From: Smittia aterrima
Taxonomy: Eukaryota > Arthropoda > Insecta > Diptera > Chironomidae
NCBI GenBank assembly: GCA_033063855.1
Contig: CP093829.1
Coordinates: 3,978,243-4,042,242, forward strand
DNA: 64,000 nucleotides
Direction: 5' to 3'
A program made the translations under genes and the position numbers. Of this stretch, positions 50,501 to 61,921 are shown one piece after another; positions within the stretch are counted from its first letter, which is position 1, and every line of letters starts with the position of its first letter. Below the pieces are notes generated by a model. It did no database searches, had not been told where the DNA came from, and was given only the letters and a program-made list of their open reading frames with translations.

Positions 50501-51446
50501 TGCTGATTATGGCAGCACGTCAATGACGACAGCAGATAAATCGCACCTTGCATGATTCATCCAATTTTCCTCATCTTTATCATGATCTACTTTCATTGTG
50601 CGTGCGACAACAGCAATGAAGATTAAGAAAGCTTCTTTTCTGTAGTTTGTTCCTGAAAACCTGCTGAGCTTTTAAAAGAGACTTTTCTATTTATTTATTC
50701 CGAGCGCGTTTACATTCAATAATCAGCGTCTTTGAGAGAAAGACGAAAGCGCCCATCAAATTGATTGTGTACGAGCTTGGATATTTCTCTTAGCATATTT
50801 AAAACAATTTTCCTTTGACAACTTAAATGAAGATTAAACTCGAAAATTTCTCATTTCAAATCTACTTTTGTTTTAAAGCTCTGAAGTGATAATTTGACAA
50901 TAAAATTCAGCGTGAGATCAGTGCCAAGAACGTTGAGTTGTAATGAAAATAACAAGAAGAATCTTTCTTATATCTCAGAAAGAACATTCATTACCAGCGA
51001 AGGAAAATTAAATTACATTCCAGGTTGAATCAAAAGAGGATGACGAGAAGAAAAAGATTACGAGAGGTTTCTTCTTAATCCTCCAGTGATTATCAGTGAG
51101 AAAAGTTTTCCTTTAACTTTTCGGCGGAGGCATAAGAAAAACGGAAAATGTGTATCATCGTTAAAAGCAGAATTGAAACTGAATCTCTTCGAATGCTTCA
51201 ATGACAAAACTTTCATCATTGAAAACATTGAAAGCTTCTGCTCTCTTTTCGGGAGATAAAAATAATGAGAGTTAAAGATATTCACCATAAATCAAGTTCG
51301 AAGGAAAAGCGGAACTGAATTAGGCAGTTAGTTCTAATGATTTAGTTTTTCTCGATTCAGGAAATGGAAAAACTTTTTTAAAGAGAATTTATTTTTTTAG
51401 ATGGCACATGAAAATCCTTTTAACTTTTTGGCATTCGCGGTAATCG
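47525..51446. other. 3.9-kb intergenic stretch, no gene seen
   Basis: Several short open frames occur (largest at 48406-48789 minus) but none shows family resemblance, start context or splice links. Confidence 0.45.
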
Positions 51447-51577
51447 AACTGTCAACTTCATTACTCTTCGGCTAAAATCCATTTTTCTTTACGCTTCTTA
51501 AAGCTTTTCTTGATTTTTATCTTGACTTTTATTTTCTTTTCTCTTTAATCCGATTTTCTTTTACCAAAACTTTCGTA
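51447..51577. repeat. Direct repeat, left copy (about 130 bp)
   Basis: It begins GAACTGTCAACTTCATTA and continues through TCCATTTTTCTTTA, GCTTCTTAAAGCTTTTCTT and TTAATCCGATTTTC. By eye it is close to 90% identical to 56454-56585 in the same orientation. It is pyrimidine-rich. Confidence 0.75.
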
Positions 51578-51729
51578 ATGACTTCATAGACACAAAAGCT
51601 TGAAGTCGGCGCAGCGTCTGAATTTTTTTGTATAAGAATCACTTATTCTTAAACAAAATATATTTTCGGGGATTTCCTACGCTGACTCATCCGTTTTAAG
51701 GGGCCAAATTATAAACAAACGGAATTAAA

Positions 51730-52942
51730 ATGGTTAAACAAAATAATAAATCGAAGGTAACAAGCGGCGTTGCCGGTATAGATAAGGTTGTAGTTAATAG
51801 AGAGATCGATGACGAACCGCATAATGCTGAAGTTGAAACACTTTCTAATCCAATTGCTGTGAATGGGAAAGGTAAGCTCAAAATTGATTGATCTATAAAA
51901 TCCAATTCTTTACATTTATTTCAGATGACCGCTACGTGATGCGACCAAAACCAAAGAAATGTTTTATTGCTTGTGTTCATAAAACTCTCATCGAAAATGA
52001 AAAGCTTCGCAGTAAAATTGACCTTGAAAAATTTACGGCAGATTTGAACGTTGACTTTCCACTTGGAGGTGAGTTTCTGGATTGAATGCATTGCTATCTT
52101 GAATAACATTTAAAATCTTCAAGATGATTGCAAAGCTTTTAAATTTGGCATCGACTTTTGTTTGGATATCTTCGCTCGTCAACTCGAGAATCTCAACTCT
52201 GACTTGTTTCTGCGATGGAAAGGAGATCATCTGATCACTCCAAGAACGCCGAAGAACCTGGGTCGAGTCACTGAGGTCGTCACCATAAGCGGTCGTAATA
52301 AACAGTATATTGCTTTGGACGAAGTCATCTTGATGATAACAACTCCTCCTCCTCTTCGTGTTCCTGTCAACAACAAAATGCGGGTCACTCATCTCTGCGG
52401 CTCATCCGCTTGTGTCTCCCCGTTGCATCTTCATGTGGAAGCTTGGGAAACGATGAGTGATCGTTATACGGTATGAAAATTGTTTCCTTTATCTGGTTTT
52501 GAATTAAAACAATATTTTCTCTAGACATGCTTTAAGGATCTGAAGTCACAGTGTGGTCACGAACCCAAATGCATACGTGAAAACATGATCAAACGCACTT
52601 CCACTGCACGGGGAATTGGTCAAGGAACTCTCGCTAAAGTTGGCAAGAAGAAAGCTCCGAAAGCAATCTTGAAACGATTGATTGAGGATACAAGAGAGAC
52701 AGCTTTGAATCTTCAGGCTGCAAAAAGTTATCTCATGGTAAGAGTTTTGTTTCGAAAGAAAATTCTTTTATTGTGTCCTTTTATCCTTTTATTTACAGCG
52801 AACAAAGCGAGCGTGCAATATATCAGAGACAGCTGCTAAGAAAGCTAAGGAAGCATCAATAACTGCGGCTCAAAACATTGCCGAGATTAAGTCCACGCTG
52901 GATGGCATGGCAAGCGTGACATATACAATTACACATTTGTAG
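51730..52942 (+). CDS. His-Me finger homing-endonuclease-like zinc-binding protein
   Basis: Five exons (51730-51871, 51925-52068, 52124-52470, 52525-52737, 52799-52942) encode 329 aa. The core at residues 182-227 has two zinc sites with the spacing of the I-PpoI-type homing endonuclease fold. The first is C187-x4-C192-x4-H197. The second is C213-x7-C221-x-H223-x3-C227. H185, just before C187, is where the catalytic His lies in that fold. The region where the metal-binding Asn is expected (about residue 206) reads EAWETMSD, with Met at the equivalent place by spacing. The N-terminal 90 residues and the Lys-rich C-terminal 90 residues are unrecognised. Multiple small introns and a host-like structure suggest a resident gene rather than a fresh insertion. 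AATAAA is at 52978-52983. Family assignment is by motif spacing. Confidence 0.75.
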
Positions 52943-53192
52943 TCGATTCATCTCTTAATTCTTCACTTTTTTATAGAAATAAATTTTTTATCTCAAGTCT
53001 TAATAAATTTGAGTTTTGGGATAATCTTATTATTCCAAATCAATAGGTTTGTAATCAAAAAGGACGATTGAATTATTTATTCTGAGAAACATTTTATTTA
53101 TGAATTAAAGAATGGCTGTGTCATCAAGTCCGAAATGGCAAATACCTTGAATCCTGAAGGACGCGGAAAGTTGTTGGAAGAAAACAAGGATT

Positions 53193-54315
53193 TTATATCT
53201 TTTCAGTGGAATCACAAGCTGGAGGACAAACTGGAATGACAGTTTCAACAAGATGAATATTTGTCTCGTTTTGTCCCAACTTGTTGACGGCTTTGCACTT
53301 GTAGTCTCCATATTGATGTTCTTCGATTGTGATGACACGAAGAGTCGAGTCAGTGATCACGTCAGAAGTTGTGAAATGAGAAATGCTGTAATGTTGATCG
53401 TTCGAGAGGGTGATGTTGTCTTTGACCCAAGTTATTGTTGGAGGAGGGTAAGCTTCGATGTGACACTCAATATCCATGTCGTATTGAAGAGCTTGTCCAT
53501 AACGAGATCGAGGAGCAGTAATGACTGGCGAGAACTCAACTTCTAAACTAATATTACGACGATCGCCACTGCCTACTCCATTGTCAGCTACGCAATAATA
53601 ATTTCCATGATCGTCTTTCCGAACTGAAGTGATATTCAGGATATTTCCGTTGTATGTGCTTCCACCTAAAATAAAATGATTCGATTATTATGAGTCACAC
53701 ATTTGATATGTAAAATAAAAAAAAATCTTTTTTTAGATAGAGGGAAATTGTAAATGATTATTTACCTGTTGGCAACCAAGCATTGTTTTCACGTCTCCAG
53801 ATGATCGTTGGGGTAGGATAACCTGATGCGTAACATTCAGCAAACACTGATTGACCTTCAGAGGCAACGATAGATTGCGTTGAATTATCAGAAATGATGG
53901 GTGGTCGACGGACTGAAAGGTCAACTTGTGTTGTTATCTTGTTGCTTACTGAAAGAATGATTGCGCATTGATAGATTCCTGCATCACTCTCCTGGATGTC
54001 TTTAATTTGCAGAGTGTACGTTGAGGAAGCTCCATCGAATCTCAGAGCGAAACGAGAATCTTTGGTTATTAATGAAGATCCAGTGGATAAGAAAACGTAA
54101 TCTTCCTGAATTTTTCCAGTCTTAATCCAAAGGACAGTGTACTCTCTTGCATTTTGAACACTGCAATCTAATTCAACTGTTTCTCCGACATCTTTGATTT
54201 GTTCTTGTGAAATGTAACTAATTGATGGAGCTCTCTGTCCATTACATTTTACGAGAAAGATTGCGCAAATCAGCGCGCAATTAAGGAAAACTTTATTCAT
54301 TTTCTTAATATTCAC
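53193..54315 (-). CDS. Lachesin-like Ig protein, downstream copy without GPI signal
   Basis: Two exons (54315-53766, 53665-53193) encode 340 aa; an inner ATG at 54300 is the other possible start. A signal peptide is followed by three Ig domains: SISYISQEQIKD then CSVQ...CAIIL, AECYASGYPTPTIIWRREN...YYCVADNGV, and ECHIEAYPPPTITWVKD...YKCKAVNK. It ends VIPVCPPACDSTEKI and stop. Lachesin is a homophilic, GPI-anchored adhesion protein of septate junctions and neural surfaces. This copy parallels the one at 55036-56194 up to the PVCPPAC codons. It then loses similarity exactly where the hydrophobic GPI tail should start, so a soluble secreted product is predicted. It carries more non-consensus changes than the other copy (for example HGNYYC for RGTYYC). 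Confidence 0.9.
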
Positions 54316-55035
54316 TGTCTTTGTTTTTTACGTAACTTATTATCTTTCTTAGTCTAAGAATCTTAGGAGTCCTAAGTTAGGACTATTCTGATTGATATTT
54401 TAAAGTGAAAACAAAAATATCAAAATAAAAACCGTCTTTTTTATTCCGGTTTTATTGCGCAGAGGATGGCAAACGTTTGATGTACGAGGGTGACTAGAAA
54501 ATTCCGCAATGTTAGCAACTTAATAGAGGCTGAATATGATATTAATTCAATAGATTGACTCATTGGAAGACATCTAACGTTTGCAAACGGGACTTAAATC
54601 TTTAAGATTCCTCAGTGTTGGTCGATTTGTAAAAGCCTGTAAAAAGTTCTAAATAAACATTAGTTCTTAAATTTGAGAGTTTTGAAATATCGTCGAAGGT
54701 CAGATCTTTGCAATTAAAAATGTTTAAATGCTTTATCTAATTTCTTTTTTCAAAAAATTAAATCGAAACTTTTATTGAACAATCATGTGCTCCTAATCAG
54801 TTCCTAATAAAAGTTTTTAGGGCAATAAATGTCTTTCATTTAAAAAAATGAAATTCTTACGAATTTAAGAGCAAACTACATTCAAGCTCATTCTAACTTT
54901 CTCCTAAAACTCCTTGAACATGAGAGTTCTATTAAATTTGATTACGATCATGGGACGTTTGACATTCCTCGAGAAAGCACAATAGTTGCTTCACAACTTT
55001 CTTTTGAACGGATTGTTTTCAATATGCTTCAGGTC
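54316..55035. other. Spacer between Lachesin copies; first part duplicated promoter
   Basis: About 170 bp upstream of the 53193-54315 copy (to about 54483, ending near GAGGATGGCAAACGTTTGATG) match the same region upstream of the second copy (to about 56347). The rest, to 55035, is unique and noncoding. Confidence 0.6.
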
Positions 55036-56194
55036 TTAGAATGCGATGACCGCGGCCATTAGAACAACAAAAGTCGATGCTGTGATGCTCGATCCAGTGA
55101 TCGATTGACTTGCACTGTAATGGGCTTGTCCACAAGCTGGGGGACAAACTGGAATGATAGTTTCGAAAAGATGAATCTTAGCTTCGCCATGTCCCAACTT
55201 GTTGACGGCTTTGCACTTATAGTCTCCGTATTGACGTTTTTCGATTGTGATAATACGAAGAGTCGAATCAGTGAACTCGTCAGCAGTTGTGAAATTAGAA
55301 ATACTGTAATGTTGATTGTTGGAGAGGATGATGTCGTCTTTGACCCAAGTGATCGCTGGAGGAGGATAAGCTTCAATGTGACACTCAATATCCATGTCGT
55401 ATTGAAGAGCTTGTCCAAGACGGTGTCGAGGCGAAGTAACCACAGGCGAGAACTCAACTTCCAAATTAATATTACGACGATCACCACTGCTTACTCCATT
55501 GTCAGCTACGCAATAATAAGTTCCACGATCTTCTTTGCGAACTGAAGTGATTTTCAGGATATTTCCGTTGTATGTGCTTCCACCTAAAATAAAATGATTC
55601 GATTATTATGAGTCACACATTTAAAATTGTAAATGATTATTTACCTGTTGGCAACAAAGCATTATTTTCACGTCTCCAGATGATCGTTGGGGTAGGATAA
55701 CCTGATGCGTAACATTCAGCAAAAACTGATTGACCTACAGAGGCAACGATAGATTGCGTTGAATTATCAGAAATGATGGGAGGTAGACGAACTGAGAGGT
55801 CAACTTCGGCTGTTATCTTGTTGCTTACTGAAAGAATGATTTCGCATTCATAGATTCCAGCATCACTCTCCTGGATGTCTTTAATTTGCAGAGTATACGT
55901 TGAGGAAGCTTTATCGAATCTCAGAGCGAAACGAGAATCTTTGATGACTAATGAAGATCCAGTGGATAAGAAAACGTAATCTGCGTGGCTTCTTAGAGTC
56001 TTAATCCAAACGACAGTGTACTCTCTTGCATATTGAACACTGCAATCTAATTCAACTGTTTCTCCGATATCTTTGATTTGTTCTTGTGAAATGTAACTAA
56101 TTGATGGAGTTGTCTGTCCATTACATTTTACGAGAAAGATTGCGCAAATCAACGCGCAATTGAGGAAAACTTTATTCATCTTCTTGATATTCAC
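55036..56194 (-). CDS. Lac: Lachesin, GPI-anchored copy
   Basis: Two exons (56194-55645, 55583-55036) encode 365 aa. The layout is signal peptide, three Ig domains (V-like first, then two I-set/C2 type) with paired cysteines, and a C-terminus IPVCPPACGQAHYSASQS followed by a hydrophobic tail (STFVVLMAAVIAF). That is the layout of a GPI-anchored protein. Strings such as DSRFALRFD, RPPIISDNSTQS-like LPPIISDNSTQS, YASGYPTPTIIWRREN and QALQYDMDIECHIEAYPPP are hallmark Lachesin sequence. It keeps more of the conserved residues than the neighbour and is taken as the ancestral copy. It probably acts in cell adhesion and epithelial barrier formation. The intron is 61 bp against 99 bp in the other copy. 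Confidence 0.93.
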
Positions 56195-57197
56195 TTTCTT
56201 ATTTTTTTACGTAACTTATTATCTTTTTTAGTCAAAGAATCTTAAGACTTTTCTGATTAATATTTTAAAATAAAAACAAAATTATCAAAATAAAAGCCGT
56301 CTATTTAATTGCGGTTTGATTGCGCAGAGGATGGCAAACGTTTGATGGGAATATTTTTGATTATTTTTTCTATTTTGAATCATAAATTACCGGCTACTCT
56401 AGAACCTACACCTTCGCGATGCTTGGCTGCGGCGATAATTCCAATTGAAAGAAGAACTGTCAACTTCATTATTCTTCAGTGAAAATCCATTTTTCTTTAG
56501 GCTTCTTAAAGCTTTTCTTTTATTTTTATCTTGAATCTTATTTTCTTTTCTTTTTAATCCGATTTTCCTTTATTGAAGCTTTCGTCTTTCAAGACTAATG
56601 GAATTTTTGTTTGCATCAAAGAAACTTTGAGTTTAGTTGAAGTTTTTGCACGAAGCCTGAAAGTCAATCGCAAATGTTATTGGAATTTTAATGTCCGAAG
56701 GCCTAACTTATGGAGATTTTTCTCGTCCCTTCTCTCGGCTTGTTATTGCTTCGGTTGGCATTTGTCTTTAGTAATTGGGTCGTGATGATTCTTTGCACAT
56801 TCTTAAAGATAAATCGCCTGTTTCGTCTGAGATCTTAAACCATTTCATGGATGAGGGAAGATTCATTGAGTGTTTTTCTGGGTCACGGATAATTGGGAAG
56901 TGTCGAAACTCGAGGAAAACAGCTTTATTTTTTTCCGTAATGAAGTGAACAGCTTCATTAGTCAATGATTTGCTGAAACGAGAGATAATTTACAAAAAAA
57001 AATATTGATTTTGATTTATTTTTTATGATTAGCGCGTTCGAATACCTTTCTCATATGAAATACGCTTGAGCAGAAAATAATAAATTTATAAATTTAACGA
57101 ACTTTTTGTTTTTGAATCGGCTTTGTTTACATTTCGTGAAAAAAAAACTCATTCAAAACAAAAACTTAAATCTAAAAGACAAGAAGAACTTAGGAAA
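56195..57197. other. Divergent intergenic region between Lachesin and zinc-finger gene
   Basis: The first 150 bp are the Lachesin upstream region shared with the other copy. Then come the right direct repeat (56454-56585) and unique noncoding sequence. Confidence 0.5.
56454..56585. repeat. Direct repeat, right copy (about 130 bp)
   Basis: Same orientation and near-identical blocks to 51447-51577 (GAACTGTCAACTTCATTA, GCTTCTTAAAGCTTTTCTT, TTAATCCGATTTTC). The two copies lie 5.0 kb apart. Confidence 0.75.
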
Positions 57198-59415
57198 ATG
57201 GAAAGTTCTGTAAAACAAGAGATTTTCGACGAGGCTGGAGACTTGAAGACAGATGCTGAGAATACTTCTTGCTCAATGTCAAGGAAAGTTTTAAAACTTC
57301 AAGAAATCTTCGCGAAACACATTCAGCTCCAACATCTTAATAAAGGTAAGTCTACCAACAAAATCTAATTCAAGTAATAATTATTATTCTAATTTTAGTT
57401 TATGATAGTTCGATTACTCCGTCAACAATTTGTTCCTGCGACGGAGGACTTAATATTAAAATTGATATAATAAGTAAGCTCATGTCGACTGAAGATCGTG
57501 CCCGCAAGGGAGAAATCATTCGTCTGTGTTCAAAAGGCTCAAGAATCAAGAAAGTTTTCACAGAACACCTTCGAGAAAGACATGCAGATGAATGTGAGTT
57601 AAATCAAAATTATTCTCAGAATTTCCCAAGTTCATTTTACTTTTCTCTTTTAGTAAGAATATTCAACGAACTGAACCTACCAATGAAGTTCTGTCTTTGC
57701 GCTGAAGGCAAATTGATTCAGTCAAATCTGATTGATCACCTTATGTCTCATTTTGTTTTCGAAAAATCAAAGAGCGAAGTTAACGAAGCTGAGCCTTCGA
57801 TTGAGTTCCTGCAATATCAAGAATCAAATGAAGGACAAGACTTTGACTCAGTGAGCTTAAGATCTTACGATGACTTAGACCAATCTCAAGATTTGCTGGA
57901 CCTTCCGACTGAAACTAAAACTGATGAAACGTTTTACGATGATCCTCCAAAATCATTTGTGTGCGATTGCTGTTCCTTTGCATCACCTGATTTAAAAGTC
58001 ATAAAATCACATTGGACAAAAGTTCACGACCCAGCAAATGAATTTTCTTGTCCAAACTGGAAGTGCAGCTATCGTTTCAAGTCACAGCGGGACCTGAATA
58101 TTCATTCTCGTGAGCATAAAAAATCGACTGCATCATCAACAAGTTCACTTTGCTACGTTTGTTCAAAATCTTTCCTGACACATTATCAGTTGAATCAACA
58201 TCTGAAAACTCACGAGGAAAAGAGATTTTGCTGTGACCTTTGCGGATCTAAATTTGTGACTCGACAGGAAGTTAAAGTTCATGTTATGCGACACAAGGGA
58301 ATGTTGACAAACGATAAAATTCCTCGTCTATTCCCAGTTAAATATCGAGAGAAACAAAAACGTGAAAAGAAAAATCCAAACGAAATCTTACCTTACTTAT
58401 GTGAACATGAAGGATGCGATCGAAGATTCAAACTACAATCGCTTTTAGACGATCATACGAACACTCATCTTGGAATTAAGCCTTACGTCTGTCAACACTG
58501 CCAGGAGTCGTTCTCATTGAAGAGTTCATGGAGAACGCATGAGAAGATTCACAAAGATCCTTTCAAGAACTGGTGCGAGATTTGTCAAAAAAGTTTCTGG
58601 GATTATCGTCAACTCGAAAATCATAACTTCAGTCATCATTCCAGCTCAAGTTTGCTGCCTTTTGCTTGTAAATACTGCCAAGAGAAATTTCGCTTCAAGA
58701 AGCAATTGCTGACTCACATGAATTCTCATGAGAGAGTTGATTGCGATGTTTGTCTGAAGAGTGTCTTGATTAGAAAATTAGAAAGTCACAAGACAAGATA
58801 TCACTCAACTTCAAAGGAATCGAAGAGCGGGCATTTGAAACCTTTTAAGTGCGATTATCCTGGCTGCAGCTCTTCATTTGCCTCAGCTAGCTATCTCGAC
58901 GGTCATAAGAATGCTCATGACAATCTTCGCCCGTACGAGTGTGACATTTGCTTTCAACGTTTCAATTTCCAAACAGGACTTAAGCATCATCGAAAGTTTC
59001 ATACGAATCCTGAAAGGTTAGTAAAGTAAATTTAATTCTTTTACATTTCAAAAAACCAACTTTTTTTCTTTTAAAGATATCGTTGCTCAACATGCAATAA
59101 AAATTTCTCCAACGCTCCTACACTCGCTAAGCACATTAAGCTGCACACGGATGACAGAGATCAACGACCATTTGCTTGTAGTTTTCCTGGTTGCGAAGCT
59201 TCCTTTAAGTTCATGGATAGCGTGAAGGACCACTTCCGAAAAATTCACAAGAAAGTTGACCGCATTAGATGTGATGTAAGTTGTTGGATTAATTTTGATC
59301 CTTTTAAATCTCTTAAATTGATTATTTTCCTTTTTTACAGCTTTGCTCAAAGACTTTCATGTCTGAATTCCAAATCGTCCGTCACAAAGCGAAATTTCAT
59401 GAAGATTCAACTTGA
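57198..59415 (+). CDS. C2H2 zinc-finger protein with about 14 fingers
   Basis: Five exons (57198-57345, 57399-57593, 57654-59016, 59077-59275, 59341-59415) encode 659 aa. The N-terminal 200 residues contain an unusual Cys/His-bearing region (ICSCDGG, LRERHADE, FCLCAEG, IDHLMSHF) and an acidic segment, but no ZAD or BTB that I can identify. From about residue 205 there are about 14 fingers. Several are of the C-x4-C type with a GC or KC (ex. YLCEHEGCDRRF, FKCDYPGCSSSF, FACSFPGCEASF), as in TFIIIA-like or GLI-like proteins. The last three fingers are in exons 4-5. Linkers are mostly non-TGEKP. DNA binding and a transcription-factor role are likely; the target is unknown. The second intron is exactly 60 bp, in frame and stop-free. 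AATAAA is at 59416-59421. Confidence 0.9.
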
Positions 59416-59421
59416 AATAAA

Positions 59422-61921
59422 TAAAGTTCTCTTGAAATAAATTAAACTCAATTGTTTTGCTCTCTTCTGATACCAAATCATTTCATGGCACATTCTTTAA
59501 GAGTTTTTCCAGGTCAGTGATAACGAAGAACTGTCGGTACTCGAGAAACAGCTTTTGTGGATTTCAATTTGAGTGAGCTCAATGATTCCTTGAAAGAAAG
59601 TTATTTTCTAAAAGAAAAAGAGCTTTGATTTATTTTTATTCAATTTTTATTAATATTTTCATTTTATAAGGTGATTTTTTTATTTTTTTCCACTTTAATT
59701 ATTAAAACTTCAATGATTTCAATTATCAATGTTTGTTTGAATGTAGAAAAAAGAACATTCTGCTTTGTTTATTGTTTATCATTTATAAGTTTATGTAAAA
59801 AACGAGGAGGTTGAGAGAAAAGTTTTTCTTTTTTTGCTAACTTGAAGATTTTTTTCTTTGATTTTTCCTTTTAATCATTTTTTGAGAGTGTTTAATTTGT
59901 TTTCAATAAAGTTAGTTGTTTTGAAACACTTTTGCAACTCGCGTGCTGATGTGATAATTTATTTAAAGTATGACGATGACCAACAAACGACTTCAATCAA
60001 AAAAGAGATTTTTCCTAATTCGAGAAAGAAAAATTGAAAAGATTTTTCCTCTGCTTTGTCCATAATAATTACAACTTCACCATTGGAATAAAATTAATTT
60101 CATATTTCAAAAATAATTCCTAAAAATTAAATTGCTTGCCGTTCACTCGCATCAATGTCGATGCTCAATCAACTCAACGCATTTGATTTTATAAACTAAA
60201 GTCTACCAGTCCTTACAAATGCAAACTAAGTATCGTCATCATCTGTTTGTTGCTATTATTAATTAATGAAAGCAGAGGCTTTGATCACTTTAATGACAAA
60301 CGGCGAAGCGCAGTCCGTTCACTCAATGAACAAACTCTCACTAAGTCTACTAAGAATAAACTAAGAAAAATGTTTGATTGAAGTTTTCTTTTAGCGCCTT
60401 CTAATACTTTTCTTACATTCAAGGCGCAGTTATTTTGATTTCTACAAAACAAAAGACATAATAAAGTCATTTTCATGTTTCGAAGGGAATGGATGAATGC
60501 TCAACGACAGCAAATAAAATGCCATTTAAATAAATTAAGGAATTCTTCATCGTTTGGGCGATTAATTGGGTTCTTTAAAAAATCTCTTTCTTTTTTCTAT
60601 TCAACAATATTCTCATCGTTAAAGGTTTTTTTAGTTTCATATTCGTTACAATGCACAAAGAGATGAACCTTCAGGAGGATTGATTAAAGAAGAAACGATG
60701 AAACTATCTGTTATCGAGAGATTGCTCTCACAATTTCCAGATCGTTATCGTTAAAAATGGTAATTTTCTTGTTGTTTGACTAATCTCTTCGTCCCGCTTG
60801 CTGATTGGCTTTGATTAGATTATGAAATATATTTTTTCCTTTTGTTTATGTTTGTGAGAGAGAAGGGAGAGGAAACCAGATACCGAGCGGAAAAAAACAT
60901 GATGGATCCTAACGATTCATTTCTATAGAATAAATTTGCGTAATTAATGTTGCAGTGTTCTGGTCGACGGAGCGAGTTGACGAAAAACAGAAAACTATGA
61001 GCGAATGGCGGACGTAAAATTGGTGTATGTTCACTTCGTTAATTTTTACAGTGCCGTGAGCTGTTTAAGAGCATGCACAAGTGGAAAAACATTTCTTTTA
61101 GCTTGTCGAGAACACTTAAAAAGTAAAATGAGCGTTTCTCGTTGCGTCTCTTTGTCAAAGACTTGCGCCATGATTTATTTACATATCGTCTGTCACGTCT
61201 CCACTTAAAATCCATCCCGAGAGTAGAACAAATTTTCCCTCATCACGTCCTCATCATCTTTGTTTCGTCTTCAAATGATTTCAATTAATCGCAACAATAA
61301 ATGCTCGTGAAATTTGTAATATTTATCCCCACGGTAATAAATTTTTATGTTTTAAAATGTAGATATCAACATTTATAGTTTTATGCTTGAATGTGTATGT
61401 GAATGTTTTTGTGTGTGTGTGTGAGTGAGTGATTTTGCCAGAGGATGTTTTAGTAATGATAACTTTAATTTATTACTAAAAGTTTAATGGAAATTTACCA
61501 GCGATGCTTTTGTTTTTTTTTTAGCTTTTTGCACGTCAATTTATTTACAACAAAAGCTTTTGAAGGAAAAGCTGTCGACACGAAAAGCTCTCGGCTAATC
61601 GATTTCCTGCTGTGTTTAATTGATCAATTTTTTTTGCTTTCGTTTAGTCCTAAACAAACATTTGATTAATTACTTCCACTCCGTCGTCGTTTTGTTTGCG
61701 TCAATCAACATGTTTCGTTGATTGGAGTTGAAAGCTAATAGTTTTAGTTTCTGTTTGTTAATCGTCAGCTTCACACACAGATTTAATCTTTTTTGATTTT
61801 TCCTTATCAGTAGAAATGTAAAATCACTAAATGCACTACAACTTGTAGTTTCTTTTAAAGGATAAATTTTAGCTGTCGGTAGACACACTCCAAATGCAAT
61901 TTGTGTGATTGGCTAATCAAC
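59422..61921. other. 2.5-kb stretch, likely 3' UTR of p120-catenin plus intergenic
   Basis: No coding signal is seen. A GT-rich simple repeat lies at about 61398-61432. The part next to 61921 is likely the long 3' UTR of the catenin gene on the minus strand. Confidence 0.5.
61398..61432. repeat. GT/GA simple repeat
   Basis: Alternating TG with interruptions (GTGTATGTGAATG, then GTGTGTGTGTGTGAGTGAGTGA). Confidence 0.7.
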
